The notes: a model not told the origin generated them from the sequence alone. DNA of 43,616 bases from Acidobacteriota bacterium (GCA_019352055.1 JABBOB010000022.1:1-43616), one strand, 5' to 3'. Shown: positions 8,894-17,195, numbered from the stretch's first letter. Numbers and translations are program-made.

Positions 8894-10273
8894 CTATCGG
8901 CTCACTCCCAGGTTCAGGGGACGGGCCCTCCTGCGCCGGACCATCGCCACCACGACCACGAGCACCGCGACGAGGAGCACGCCACGGAGCTCCCAGCGGT
9001 GGGACTGGAGACCGATGAGCGACAGCGTGATGACGACGCCGAACCACTCCCACCGCCCGCTCATCGCCATGAACGGGACGAGGAGCAGGGAGTACCAGCC
9101 GTAGGCCGGGCTCAGCAGCACGAGCGCCGACCCGATCATCACGGTCTGCGCCGCCCACGGGTCCGCGGGGTCCGCGCGGAGCAGCAGAACGACGGCGAGC
9201 ACCGCCAGCAGCAGGACCGCGAGGATCGTCGACGCCGCGTCGGGCAGCACCGCGGACAGGAGCGCCGACCGGCTGCCCCGGTCGTACCCCTCCTCGTTCA
9301 GGTAGCCGGGGAGGTAGCCGATGACCGACGAGCCCACGGCGAGCACGTGGGGCAGGTAGACGACGGCGACCGTGCCGATCGCGGTGAGCGCGAGCACCAG
9401 TGGGCGACGTCGCGCGAGCGGCGGCACGACGAGCAGCGGGACGAACTTCGTCGCGATCGCGAGCCCGAGGAGTATCCCGCCGCGGATCTGCCGCCCCGTC
9501 ACGATGAGCACGGTCGCCGCGAGGGCGAGGAACGCTGCGGCGACGTCGATGTGGGCGTTGTTGACGGCCTCGACCGTCACGAACGGGCACCAGCCGTAGA
9601 CCGCGGCCCACCGGGGATCCCGGCCCGTCGCGAGGAGGGTCCGCAGCAGCAGCGCGGTCGTCGCCAGCATCGCGAGCAGGCCGAGCAGCTGGATCGGCAG
9701 GTACTGCGCCTCTGGCGGCACCGCGATGCGGGCGAGCGCGAACAGGGCCTCCGCGACCGGCGGGTAGATGGTCGGGGCGTGCGGTCGGTTGATCACCGTG
9801 CAGATCTCGGCCTGCGCGCCGACCTGGGCGGTCGGCTTCGCCCGAAGTCCCGGGCAGCGCGTGGTGCCGGCGGCGGTCGTCGTCGCTGCCGGGAAGAGCC
9901 AGTCGGGTCGCAGGTGCGCGAGCGCCGCGTCGGCCGGCACGTACGCGTAGGGGGAGACGCCCGCGTCCTGGACGATCCCGTCCCAGCTGTAGCGGGCCGA
10001 GTCCGTGCTGATGTCCGGCGGCCCGCTCGCCCCTGCAGCGCCGACCAGCAGCGTGCCGAGCAGCACGACCGCGGGCACCGCGCGTCGCGGCACGCGCCGG
10101 AACAGGAGCACCGCGGCGGCGAACAGGGTCCAGCAGACGCCCTCGAACGCGAAGTAGAGCGGGACCTGCTTGCCGACCAGCGGGCCGATTCCGGCCACGA
10201 GGCCGACGGTGAGCGCGGCGATCGCGGCGAGGAGTGCCGCCACCGGCAGAATACGGACGGTACCGGCGCGCAC
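8894..10273 (-). CDS. GT87-like polyprenyl-phosphate-sugar glycosyltransferase (GT-C fold)
   Basis: A 459-residue integral membrane protein with about 10-12 hydrophobic segments. The first large external loop carries DSARYSWDGIVQDAGVSPYA, close to the GT-C signature of GT87/DUF2029 mannosyltransferases, with acidic residues that would act in catalysis; TIYPPVAEALF and ATKFVPLLVVP are further family-like segments. Such enzymes transfer sugars from polyprenyl phosphate donors on the outer face of the membrane. The start is GTG at 10273 with only a weak ribosome site. It is divergent from the oxidoreductase gene across 56 bp. A GT2 of the type that makes polyprenyl-phosphate sugars lies 3 kb away and could supply the donor (inference). 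Confidence 0.8.
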   Translation of the reverse strand: MRAGTVRILPVAALLAAIAALTVGLVAGIGPLVGKQVPLYFAFEGVCWTLFAAAVLLFRRVPRRAVPAVVLLGTLLVGAAGASGPPDISTDSARYSWDGIVQDAGVSPYAYVPADAALAHLRPDWLFPAATTTAAGTTRCPGLRAKPTAQVGAQAEICTVINRPHAPTIYPPVAEALFALARIAVPPEAQYLPIQLLGLLAMLATTALLLRTLLATGRDPRWAAVYGWCPFVTVEAVNNAHIDVAAAFLALAATVLIVTGRQIRGGILLGLAIATKFVPLLVVPPLARRRPLVLALTAIGTVAVVYLPHVLAVGSSVIGYLPGYLNEEGYDRGSRSALLSAVLPDAASTILAVLLLAVLAVVLLLRADPADPWAAQTVMIGSALVLLSPAYGWYSLLLVPFMAMSGRWEWFGVVITLSLIGLQSHRWELRGVLLVAVLVVVVAMVRRRRARPLNLGVSR

Positions 10274-10329
10274 CCCGTCATCTTGGCGGTCCGCTCCGAA
10301 CCTGCCGGTATGCGGACGGAGCGGCGCGG

Positions 10330-11565
10330 ATGATCGGGTCCTCCTTGTCCCTGCTGCGCTCGGCGCTCGCCTCGCCGGCGCGGCACCCGCGGACCGCGGT
10401 CGTGCTCGGACGGCTGCTCGGGCTGGGCTTCCTCATCTGCTTCGGCACCGGGCTGCTCAGCCACTTCCTGCAGGACCCGCTGCCGGGCATGGCCTTCCTC
10501 ACGCGTCCGATCTGGCTGTACCGGCTGACGCAGGGCCTGCACGTCGCGGTCGGCACGGCGCTGATCCCGCTGCTGCTCGCGAAGCTCTGGACCGTGTACC
10601 CGCTGCTGTTCCGGTGGCCGCCCGTCCGGTCGGTCGGCGGCGTGCTCGAGCGGGCCGCGATCGCGCTGCTCGTCGCCGCGACCTTCGTGCAGCTCGCCAC
10701 CGGGCTCACCGACACCTTCCAGTGGTACCCGCAGCCGTTCCGGTTCCGCGAGACGCACTTCGCGCTCGCCTGGGCGCTCGTCGGCGCGCTCGCGATCCAC
10801 GTCGGCGTCAAGCTGCCGGTGATCATCCGCTGGTGGCGCAGGTCGCGCAGCGTGGACGCCGCGGGTGGGCTGCTCCCCGTCGGGGAGGGCGAGGGGGACC
10901 TCAGGTCCGAGCCGCGGGCGAAGGGCGTCACCGGGATGCTCCAGCGCAGCATCGACCGCGCCCCGACGCCGCCCGCGGCCGTGAGCCGCCGGACCGCGAT
11001 CGTCGGCACGGGTCTCGCCTCCTTCGCCGTGGTCGCGCTCACCGCGGGGGAGACCGTGCCGGCGCTCGCGCCGATCGACGTCTTCGCGCCGCGGCTGGTG
11101 CGCTCCGGGCCGCAGGGGCTGCCGGTGAACCGGACCGCCGCGCAGGCGAACGCGAACCGCACCGCGCTGGACCCGGCCTGGCGGCTCACGGTGCAGGGGC
11201 CGGAGCGCAGCGTCGTGCTGTCCCTCGACGACCTCCGGGGCATGACGCAGACCGACGCTGGGCTGCCCATCGCCTGCGTGGAGGGCTGGAGTACCCAGGC
11301 GCAGTGGCGCGGCGTCGCGGTGCGGGACCTCGCCGCTCTCGTGGGGGGCCAGGGCCGTGAGTGGCTCGTGCACAGCTTCGCGACCGGGGCGTACAGCACC
11401 ACGGTGCTGCAGCGGGAGTTCGCCGCGGACCCGCTGACCCTGGTCGCGCTGGAGCTGAACGGGTCGGTCCTGCACGTCGATCACGGCTACCCCGCGCGGC
11501 TCATCTCCCCGGCGCGGCCGGGCGTGCTGCAGACGAAGTGGCTGCGGTCGCTGGTGGTCCGATGA
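10330..11565 (+). CDS. cytochrome b561-like / molybdopterin oxidoreductase fusion
   Basis: 411 residues. Residues 20-170 form a membrane domain with about four helices and several histidines in membrane-near positions (SHFLQD, LHVAVG, THFALAW, IHVGVK), suggesting a b-type haem protein. After a charged linker there is SRRTAIVGTGLASFAVVAL, a twin-arginine-like motif followed by a hydrophobic segment, which would export the C-terminal part already folded. Residues 285-411 match the sulfite-oxidase-type molybdopterin fold, with IACVEGWS carrying the likely molybdenum-ligating Cys. The design suggests electron transfer between an external Mo site and the membrane. The substrate is unknown. ATG 10330 has GGAG about 10 nt upstream; the frame is open to 10234 but that stretch lacks a start signal. 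Confidence 0.85.
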   Translation: MIGSSLSLLRSALASPARHPRTAVVLGRLLGLGFLICFGTGLLSHFLQDPLPGMAFLTRPIWLYRLTQGLHVAVGTALIPLLLAKLWTVYPLLFRWPPVRSVGGVLERAAIALLVAATFVQLATGLTDTFQWYPQPFRFRETHFALAWALVGALAIHVGVKLPVIIRWWRRSRSVDAAGGLLPVGEGEGDLRSEPRAKGVTGMLQRSIDRAPTPPAAVSRRTAIVGTGLASFAVVALTAGETVPALAPIDVFAPRLVRSGPQGLPVNRTAAQANANRTALDPAWRLTVQGPERSVVLSLDDLRGMTQTDAGLPIACVEGWSTQAQWRGVAVRDLAALVGGQGREWLVHSFATGAYSTTVLQREFAADPLTLVALELNGSVLHVDHGYPARLISPARPGVLQTKWLRSLVVR

Positions 11566-12023
11566 CGCGCGGGCGGCCGATCCGCGTCGTCCGTGTCGTG
11601 CTCGTCGGGCTCGGTGCGGTGCTGATCGCCATCGGCGGCGGCGCGCTCGTCGTCGGGGTGCCGACGCGGCAGTGGAGCGGAATCCTGCTCTGGCTGGCCG
11701 GCGCGGTGGTGCTCCACGACGCGCTCTTCGCACCGCTCGTGCTGATCGGGTCGCGCGTGCTGCGCCGCGTCGGCGCCCGGGTCTCGTGGCTCCAGGTCGC
11801 GGTGGTGCAGGTCGCGCTCGTCGTGGGAGCCGCCGTCACGCTGATCGCGATCCCGGGCATCGCCGCGCAGGCACGCGGCGCGCGCAACCCGTCGGTGCTC
11901 GTCTTCCCCTACGCGCTGCACCTCGGCGTCGCCTGGGCCGCGATCGGCGTGCTCACCGCCGCGACGGTGCTGGTCATCGCGCTCCGCCGGCGTCGGCGCG
12001 AGACCTCGCCCTCCGTTCCGTAG
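11562..12023 (+). CDS. small membrane protein coupled to the oxidoreductase
   Basis: 153 residues with four predicted transmembrane helices (VVRVVLVGLGAVLIAIGGG, ILLWLAGAVVLHDALFAPLV, VSWLQVAVVQVALVVGAAV and a C-terminal one) and a basic tail. No domain that I recognise. Its ATG overlaps the oxidoreductase stop by four bases (ATGA), so the two are translated together and the protein may be a partner or anchor of the Mo enzyme. It ends 29 bp before the convergent methyltransferase gene. Confidence 0.8.
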   Translation: MTRGRPIRVVRVVLVGLGAVLIAIGGGALVVGVPTRQWSGILLWLAGAVVLHDALFAPLVLIGSRVLRRVGARVSWLQVAVVQVALVVGAAVTLIAIPGIAAQARGARNPSVLVFPYALHLGVAWAAIGVLTAATVLVIALRRRRRETSPSVP

Positions 12024-12029
12024 GACGCG

Positions 12030-12052
12030 CCGCCCTTCGAGACGGAAGGCGG
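12030..12052. terminator. hairpin between convergent genes
   Basis: CCGCCCTTC (12030-12038) pairs with GAAGGCGG (12045-12052) with one bulged C. It sits exactly between the stop codons of two convergent genes and probably ends both transcripts; there is no T-run. Confidence 0.45.
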
Positions 12053-12718
12053 TCAGAGGGCGCGGAGGGCCGCGAACCAGCGGCCGTGCTGCTCCCAGAC
12101 GCGGTCGAGGGCGAAGTCGTGCGCGTTCCGGAGGAGGGCCGGCAGGCCGACGCGGGACCACGGGAACACGTCGCTCTCGCGGCCCTCGGAGTCGCGGACG
12201 CGGTAGTCCGTGACGTCGTCGCGGGCCGGGTCGGAGTCCGCCTCGGCGACGAGCACGCCGCCGCGGCGCAGCAGCTCGGCGCAGCGGGCGAGCAGCGCCG
12301 CCACGTCGCCGCCGATCCCGACGTTGCCGTCGAGCAGGAGCAGGGACGCCCAGGCCCCCTCGTCCGGCAGCGCGTCGAACACGCTGCCGGCGAGGACCGG
12401 GATCCCCGTGGCGCGGCTGGTCTCGACCGCGGCCGGGTCGGCGTCGAGGCCGTACGCCTCGATGCCCGCCTCGATCGCGGCCCGGACCATCCGGCCCGGT
12501 CCGCTGCCGATGTCGAGCAGCGGGCCGGTCAGCCCGGTCAAGGCCGCGCGGTCGACGGGGTCGGCGGCGGTGGTCCAGCGGTGCAGGGCCAGGTGCTCGG
12601 AGACCGCGGACGGGTCCGTCGGCACCAGCAGGAGGGACCGCACCGCCCCGCGGAGCGCCGCGGCCCACGGCTCGGCGCCCCCCGACCCGAACCGGGGCGC
12701 GGGCAGGACTGCGCTCAC
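12053..12718 (-). CDS. class I SAM-dependent methyltransferase
   Basis: 221 residues with the Rossmann methyltransferase motif LLDIGSGPGRMVRAA near residue 77, the acidic residue AYGLDADPAAVE after strand 2, and LLLLDGNVGIGGDVAALL, typical of the methyltransferases found beside DUF2064 and GT2 genes in actinobacteria. The start is GTG 12718, which overlaps the stop of the DUF2064 gene by four bases (GTGA). It is the last gene of a four-gene set reading leftward: epimerase, GT2, DUF2064, methyltransferase. The substrate is unknown; a sugar or a lipid-linked glycan is a guess from context. Confidence 0.85.
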   Translation of the reverse strand: MSAVLPAPRFGSGGAEPWAAALRGAVRSLLLVPTDPSAVSEHLALHRWTTAADPVDRAALTGLTGPLLDIGSGPGRMVRAAIEAGIEAYGLDADPAAVETSRATGIPVLAGSVFDALPDEGAWASLLLLDGNVGIGGDVAALLARCAELLRRGGVLVAEADSDPARDDVTDYRVRDSEGRESDVFPWSRVGLPALLRNAHDFALDRVWEQHGRWFAALRAL

Positions 12719-13344
12719 GCGTCGGCCCCGACCATCGGCGCGAGCGCGCCGAGCAGGTCCGCGAACCGGGTGCGCGGCGCGGCGGCCGCGACGAGGAGGG
12801 CCTCCTCCACGTGGTCGACGTCCGTCAGCGCGGACAGCTCGCGCACCCGCAGCCCGGCCATGCTCAGCCGCAGGAGGGTGGCCGCGCCCGTGTGCGCGCT
12901 CGACATCGGGACGCCGCGGATCAGGTCGCCGCGATCCGGCACCGGGTCCAGGCCGAGCGCCCACCAGCCGCCGTCCTCCGCCGGGCCGAACCACGCGTCG
13001 GCGGAGTCGTCGTCGAGCACCGTCTGGAGCACCGCCGGGTCGAGCTGCGGGGTGTCCATCCCCACGAGCACGGCGCGCCCCTGCACCGCGTCGAAGGCCG
13101 CGGCGATCCGCTCGTCGAGCCCGCCCGCCGGCTGCTGCGCGACGTCGAAGCCGGTGCCGCGCGGGGCGGCGCCGTCGAACCAGAGCAGGTGCCGATCCGC
13201 GTGGACCCGGCTGACGGCCTCCATCGTGTCGGCCAGGCTCGCAGCGGCGAGCGCAGCGGCCGCCTCCGGTGTGAACGGGGGCGTGAGCCGGGTCTTCACC
13301 CGGCCGGGGACGCACTCCTTGGCCAGGAGGATCACGGTGGTCAT
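12715..13344 (-). CDS. DUF2064 / TIGR04282-type glycosyltransferase
   Basis: 209 residues of the DUF2064 family, which has a nucleotidyl- or glycosyl-transferase (GT-A) fold. Seen: MTTVILLAKECVPGRVKTRL at the N-terminus, the conserved VLVGMDTPQL near residue 93 and WFGPAEDGGWWALGL near residue 118, which hold the expected acidic and substrate-binding residues. Some members are annotated in arsenosugar biosynthesis, but the genes around this one give no sign of arsenic metabolism. The ATG at 13344 lacks a clear ribosome site; a 51-bp gap separates it from the GT2 gene. Its stop overlaps the methyltransferase start. Confidence 0.85.
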   Translation of the reverse strand: MTTVILLAKECVPGRVKTRLTPPFTPEAAAALAAASLADTMEAVSRVHADRHLLWFDGAAPRGTGFDVAQQPAGGLDERIAAAFDAVQGRAVLVGMDTPQLDPAVLQTVLDDDSADAWFGPAEDGGWWALGLDPVPDRGDLIRGVPMSSAHTGAATLLRLSMAGLRVRELSALTDVDHVEEALLVAAAAPRTRFADLLGALAPMVGADA

Positions 13345-13395
13345 GGTGGGCGTTCGGAGTGTTCGGTCGATGCGCAGGGTCCTCTTCGAATTCTG

Positions 13396-14052
13396 TCAGG
13401 AACGGTCTCGGAGGATCCGGCGCATGTCCGACACCGCGGTCAGTGTGCCGCGCACGGTCCCGGTGACCTTCGATCGCCCGACCCGTGGGCGGTAGGGCAC
13501 GTCGAGCTCCTGCACCCGGAGCCCCGCGGCGGACGCGCGGAGCAGCATCTCGAGCGGGTAGCCGCTGCGGCGGTCCTGCAGTTCGAGCGCGAGCAGGTCG
13601 GCGCGTCGGGCGACCCGCATCGGCCCGAGATCGTGCAGCACGAGCCCCGTCGCACGGCGGATCGCCCCGGACAGCGCGCGGTTCGCGACGCGCGCATGCA
13701 GCGGCCAGGCCGATCGGGGGATCGGCCTGCGGCGCCCGAGCACGAGGTCGGCCTCGCCCGCGAGCACCGGCGCGGCCAGGCGCGGCAGGTCCCGGGGGTC
13801 GAGCGAGCCGTCCGCGTCGAGGATCGCGATCACGGGCGCCTCCGCTGCGAGCAGCCCGGCGTGCACCGCCGCGCCGAAGCCACGACGCGCCTCCGTCACG
13901 ACGAGCGCGCCGTGCGCGCGAGCGACCTCCGCGGAGCCGTCCGTCGAGCCGTTGTCGACGACGATCGCGCGGTAGCCGTCCGGCAGCGCCGACAGCACGC
14001 CGGGCAGCGCCGCCGCCTCGTCGAGGCACGGCAGCACGACGTCGATCGTCAC
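13396..14052 (-). CDS. GT2 glycosyltransferase, polyprenyl-phosphate-sugar synthase-like
   Basis: 218 residues of GT-A fold. MTIDVVLPCLDEAAALPGVL opens the protein, VVDNGSTDGSAEVA binds the nucleotide, and ILDADGS is the DxD-type metal site. It resembles dolichyl/polyprenyl-phosphate mannose or glucose synthases without a membrane tail. It overlaps the epimerase gene by four bases (14049-14052). A product such as polyprenyl-phosphate-hexose could feed the GT87-like enzyme at 8894-10273 (inference). Confidence 0.85.
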   Translation of the reverse strand: MTIDVVLPCLDEAAALPGVLSALPDGYRAIVVDNGSTDGSAEVARAHGALVVTEARRGFGAAVHAGLLAAEAPVIAILDADGSLDPRDLPRLAAPVLAGEADLVLGRRRPIPRSAWPLHARVANRALSGAIRRATGLVLHDLGPMRVARRADLLALELQDRRSGYPLEMLLRASAAGLRVQELDVPYRPRVGRSKVTGTVRGTLTAVSDMRRILRDRS

Positions 14053-15104
14053 GGCGCCCCGCGGAGCGGCGCGGTCGCGAACGCCCGGACGCCGTCCTCG
14101 AAGGGGACGGGAGCGGGGACCCGCAGCTCGGCGCGGAGGCGGTCGGAGGAGGCGGTGATGTGCCGCACGTCGCCGAGCCGGTACCCGCCGGTCACGACCG
14201 GTGCCGGGCCGCCGCAGGCGGCGGCGAGCGCCCGGGCGAGCTCGCCGATCGTGTGCACGACGCCGCTCCCGACGTTGAAGGCGCGCACGGCGCCGGCCGG
14301 CTGCGCCGTCGTCCAGTCGATGGCGGCGAGGTTCGCGGCGGCGACGTCGTCGACGTGCACGAAGTCGCGGCGCTGCCGCCCGTCCTCGAGCACGGTCGGC
14401 GGCTGCCCGTGCTCGAGCTGCGAGCGGAACAGGGCGGCGACCCCGGCGTAGGGGGTGTCCCGCGGCATGCCGGCGCCGTAGACGTTGTGGTAGCGGAGCG
14501 CAGCGACCCGGCCGCCCGTCTCCCGCGCCCAGACCGAGGCGAGCGCCTCCTGCTGCGCCTTCGTGGCCGCGTAGACGTTGCGCGGGTCGATCGGCGCGTC
14601 CTCCGTGACGAGTCGGGGCTCGAGCGGCTCGCCCGTCTCGGGGTCGATCGGCTCGAACCGCCCGGCGGCGAGGTCCTCAACCCGGCGGGGCGGCACGGCG
14701 ACGGGGCCGCGGGAGGAGGCGTAGGCGCCCTCCCCGTAGACGACCATCGACGACGCGAGCACGAGGCGCCCGATCCCGGCCGCCGTCATCCCGGCGAGGA
14801 GGACGGCGGTGCCGAGGTCGTTGCTCCGCACGTAGTCGGGGGCGTCGGCGAAGTCGACGCCGAGGCCCACCTTCGCGGCCTGGTGGCAGACGACGTCGAC
14901 GCCGTCGAGCGCAGCGGCGACCGCCCCGGCGTCCGTGACGTCGCCGATCAGGGTCTCCGCCCCGGGCGGCGCCGCCGCGCCGGCGGCGTGCACGTCGTGC
15001 CGCAGCGAGTCGAGCACGCGGACGGTCGTGCCCTGCGCGATCGCGCGCCGGACGACCGCGGACCCGATGAACCCGGCGCCGCCGGTGACGAGGAGCACGC
15101 CCAT
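14049..15104 (-). CDS. NAD-dependent sugar epimerase/dehydratase (extended SDR)
   Basis: 351 residues. The NAD-binding motif VTGGAGFIGS lies at residues 6-15 and the catalytic pair is in NVYAATKAQQEAL (YxxxK). A GalE/RfbB-like nucleotide-sugar enzyme. The chosen ATG at 15104 gives the family's normal N-terminus; the frame is open to 15500 but that part is antisense to the next gene. An insertion around residues 120-155 (PPRRVEDLAAGRFEPIDPET) is longer than in GalE and typical of this actinobacterial subgroup. It is the first gene of the coupled set that continues with GT2, DUF2064 and methyltransferase, and it probably supplies the modified sugar nucleotide. Confidence 0.88.
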   Translation of the reverse strand: MGVLLVTGGAGFIGSAVVRRAIAQGTTVRVLDSLRHDVHAAGAAAPPGAETLIGDVTDAGAVAAALDGVDVVCHQAAKVGLGVDFADAPDYVRSNDLGTAVLLAGMTAAGIGRLVLASSMVVYGEGAYASSRGPVAVPPRRVEDLAAGRFEPIDPETGEPLEPRLVTEDAPIDPRNVYAATKAQQEALASVWARETGGRVAALRYHNVYGAGMPRDTPYAGVAALFRSQLEHGQPPTVLEDGRQRRDFVHVDDVAAANLAAIDWTTAQPAGAVRAFNVGSGVVHTIGELARALAAACGGPAPVVTGGYRLGDVRHITASSDRLRAELRVPAPVPFEDGVRAFATAPLRGAP

Positions 15105-15204
15105 CCCGCGGGTCAACCCCGTCCCGTCCCCATGAGCGCCATGGGGAGATCCTGACAGCCGCTCCTTCCGTATCCGCCGGGACCGGAGGGGGCCCGTGCG
15201 TCCG

Positions 15205-15210
15205 TACGCT
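15205..15210 (+). promoter_or_regulatory. -10 box TACGCT of the ABC-F gene, probably leaderless
   Basis: TACGCT ends 8 nt before the GTG start at 15219 and there is no ribosome site, so transcription would begin at or near the start codon. Confidence 0.5.
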
Positions 15211-15218
15211 TGCCTCCC

Positions 15219-16985
15219 GTGGCTCATCTCGTCGGCGCGGAACGCATCCGCTTCGAGACCCCGACGCGGGTGGTCCTCGACGAGCTCTCGCTCGGTCTCG
15301 AGACCGGCGACCGCATCGGCGTCGTCGGGCGCAACGGCGAGGGGAAGTCGACGCTGATGCGCATCCTCGCCGGCACGCGCGAGCCGGACGCCGGCCGCGT
15401 CACCACGCGGAACGGCGTCCGCATCGGCGTGCTCGACCAGGAGGACCGGCTCGGACCCGGCACGGTGCTGGACTCGATCGTCGGCCATCGCGCGGAGCAC
15501 GAGTGGGCGGGCGATCGGCGCGTGCGCGAGGTGCTGTCAGGACTCCTGCACGGCGTCGATCCGGACGCCGACCTCGATTCGCTCTCCGGCGGACAGCGGC
15601 GCCGCGTCGCGCTCGCCGCGCTGCTGACGACCGACCACGACGTCCTCATGCTCGACGAGCCGACGAACCACCTCGACATCGAGGGGGTGCGCTGGCTCGC
15701 CGCGCACCTGAACGCGCGGTGGGCCGCGGGACAGGGCGCGCTCGTCACGGTCAGCCACGACCGATGGTTCCTCGATGCGGTCTGCACGCGGATGTGGGAG
15801 GTGCACGACCGCACGGTCGACGCGTTCGAGGGCGGCTACGCGGCGTACGTGCTGCAGCGGCTCGAGCGGGACCGGCAGTCGCGCTCGATGGAGGAGCGCC
15901 GGCAGAACCTCATGCGGAAGGAGCTCGCGTGGCTCCGCCGCGGTCCGCCCGCCCGCACCTCGAAGCCGAAGTTCCGCATCGAGGCGGCGAACGAGCTGAT
16001 CGCCGACGTGCCGCCGCCCCGCAACTCCGTCGAGCTGCACGGCATGGCCGCGGCACGCCTCGGCAAGGACGTCGTCGACCTGATCGACGCCTCCGCGTCC
16101 TACGACGGCGCCCCGATCCTCGAGCACGTCGAATGGCGCATCGCACCGGGGGAGCGCACCGGCGTCCTCGGCAGGAACGGGGCAGGCAAGTCGACCCTGC
16201 TCGCGCTCGTCGACGGCACGCTCGCACCCTCCGGCGGCCGCGTGAAGACCGGCAAGACCGTGCGGGTGCGGCGGTTGACGCAGCAGCTCGACGAGCTCGC
16301 GGACGTGCAGGGCGAGCGCGTGCTCGACGTGATCGGACGCCTGCGGACGAGCTACGCCGTCGGCGACGCGGAGCTCGCGCCCGGGCAGCTGCTCGAGCGG
16401 CTCGGGTTCCCCTCGCAGCAGCTGTCCACACGGATCGGCGAGCTCTCCGGCGGGTGGAAGCGCCGCCTCCAGCTGCTCCTCGTGCTGCTGGACGCCCCGA
16501 ACGTGCTGATCCTCGACGAGCCCACGAACGATCTCGACACCGACATGCTCACGGCGATGGAGGACGTGCTCGACACGTTCCCCGGCACCCTGATCGTCGT
16601 CAGCCACGATCGGTACCTGATCGAGCGCGTCACCGACCAGCAGTACGCGGTCGTGGGCGGCCGCCTCCGGCACCTGCCCGGCGGGGTCGACGAGTACCTC
16701 GGGCTCGAGGACGCGGAGTCGGTCGTCGTTCCGGACGCCGTGCGCACGGCGGGGCTCTCGGGTGCGGAGCGGCGGGATCTGGAGAAGCGGGTCGCGGCGC
16801 TCGATCGCCGCATGCAGCGGCTGTCCGCCGAGACGAAGGCGGACCACGACGCGCTCGCGACGCACGACCAGGGCGACTACGTCGGCCTGGAGACGATCGC
16901 GGGTCGCATCCGCGAGCGCGACGCGGAACGCGAGGGTCTCGAGCTGGAGTGGCTCGAGGCCGCGGAGCGCCTCGAGACCCCCTGA
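15219..16985 (+). CDS. ABC-F family ATPase (Uup/EttA-like)
   Basis: 588 residues, two ABC domains in one chain and no membrane segments, so it is a ribosome-associated or antibiotic-resistance type ABC-F protein rather than a transporter. Walker A motifs GRNGEGKST and GRNGAGKST, signatures LSGGQRRR and LSGGWKRR, and Walker B MLDEPTNHLD and ILDEPTNDLD are complete. The interdomain linker with LAWLRRGPPARTSKPKFRI is Uup-like, and a charged C-terminal coiled coil (about residues 510-585) follows. The start is GTG 15219; TTG 15210 is possible, but it would overlap the -10 box. A homologue often lies between ispE and glmU in actinobacteria. Confidence 0.9.
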   Translation: MAHLVGAERIRFETPTRVVLDELSLGLETGDRIGVVGRNGEGKSTLMRILAGTREPDAGRVTTRNGVRIGVLDQEDRLGPGTVLDSIVGHRAEHEWAGDRRVREVLSGLLHGVDPDADLDSLSGGQRRRVALAALLTTDHDVLMLDEPTNHLDIEGVRWLAAHLNARWAAGQGALVTVSHDRWFLDAVCTRMWEVHDRTVDAFEGGYAAYVLQRLERDRQSRSMEERRQNLMRKELAWLRRGPPARTSKPKFRIEAANELIADVPPPRNSVELHGMAAARLGKDVVDLIDASASYDGAPILEHVEWRIAPGERTGVLGRNGAGKSTLLALVDGTLAPSGGRVKTGKTVRVRRLTQQLDELADVQGERVLDVIGRLRTSYAVGDAELAPGQLLERLGFPSQQLSTRIGELSGGWKRRLQLLLVLLDAPNVLILDEPTNDLDTDMLTAMEDVLDTFPGTLIVVSHDRYLIERVTDQQYAVVGGRLRHLPGGVDEYLGLEDAESVVVPDAVRTAGLSGAERRDLEKRVAALDRRMQRLSAETKADHDALATHDQGDYVGLETIAGRIRERDAEREGLELEWLEAAERLETP

Positions 16986-17012
16986 CCCCGCTCCCGAGCC
17001 GAGCCCGACACC

Positions 17013-17114
17013 GAGCCCGACAGCAGGAAGAATCCGGTTCAGCAGGAAGAAGCCGGCGATCCGTTCCTGCTGAAGTGCCTCGTTCCTGCTGTCGTGCTCG
17101 GGTTCTTCCTGCTG
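17013..17114 (-). repeat. palindromic repeat element, copy A
   Basis: A 102-bp element with five copies of the 9-mer CAGCAGGAA: two on the plus strand (17021, 17040) and three inverted (17064, 17083, 17106). Inner arms TTCAGCAGGAA (17038-17048) and TTCCTGCTGAA (17064-17074) and outer arms around 17013-17029 and 17083-17099 form nested stems. Its reverse complement closely matches copy B at 31179-31279 in order and spacing. It lies just behind the ABC-F gene. It resembles REP/BIME-type elements; no transposase is present here. Confidence 0.8.
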
Positions 17115-17137
17115 CACGGTGCCGGCGCGACGGACGC

Positions 17138-17161
17138 GCCACCGATCGGGTGATCGGTGGC
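17138..17161 (+). terminator. hairpin between repeat A and tRNA-Gln
   Basis: GCCACCGATC (17138-17147), loop GGGT, and GATCGGTGGC (17152-17161): a perfect 10-bp stem. No T-run follows. It probably ends the ABC-F transcript before the tRNA gene. Confidence 0.6.
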
Positions 17162-17195
17162 GGGAGGGGCCGTGCGGCAGACTTGGGGCGCTCGA

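Noticed and set aside
12715..13344. An arsenosugar pathway
   Set aside because: The DUF2064 family is sometimes named for arsenosugar synthesis, but no arsenic methyltransferase, ArsS-like radical-SAM enzyme or arsR/arsB gene is present.
15210..15218. TTG 15210 as start of the ABC-F gene
   Set aside because: It lies inside the putative -10 box; GTG 15219 is a better fit.
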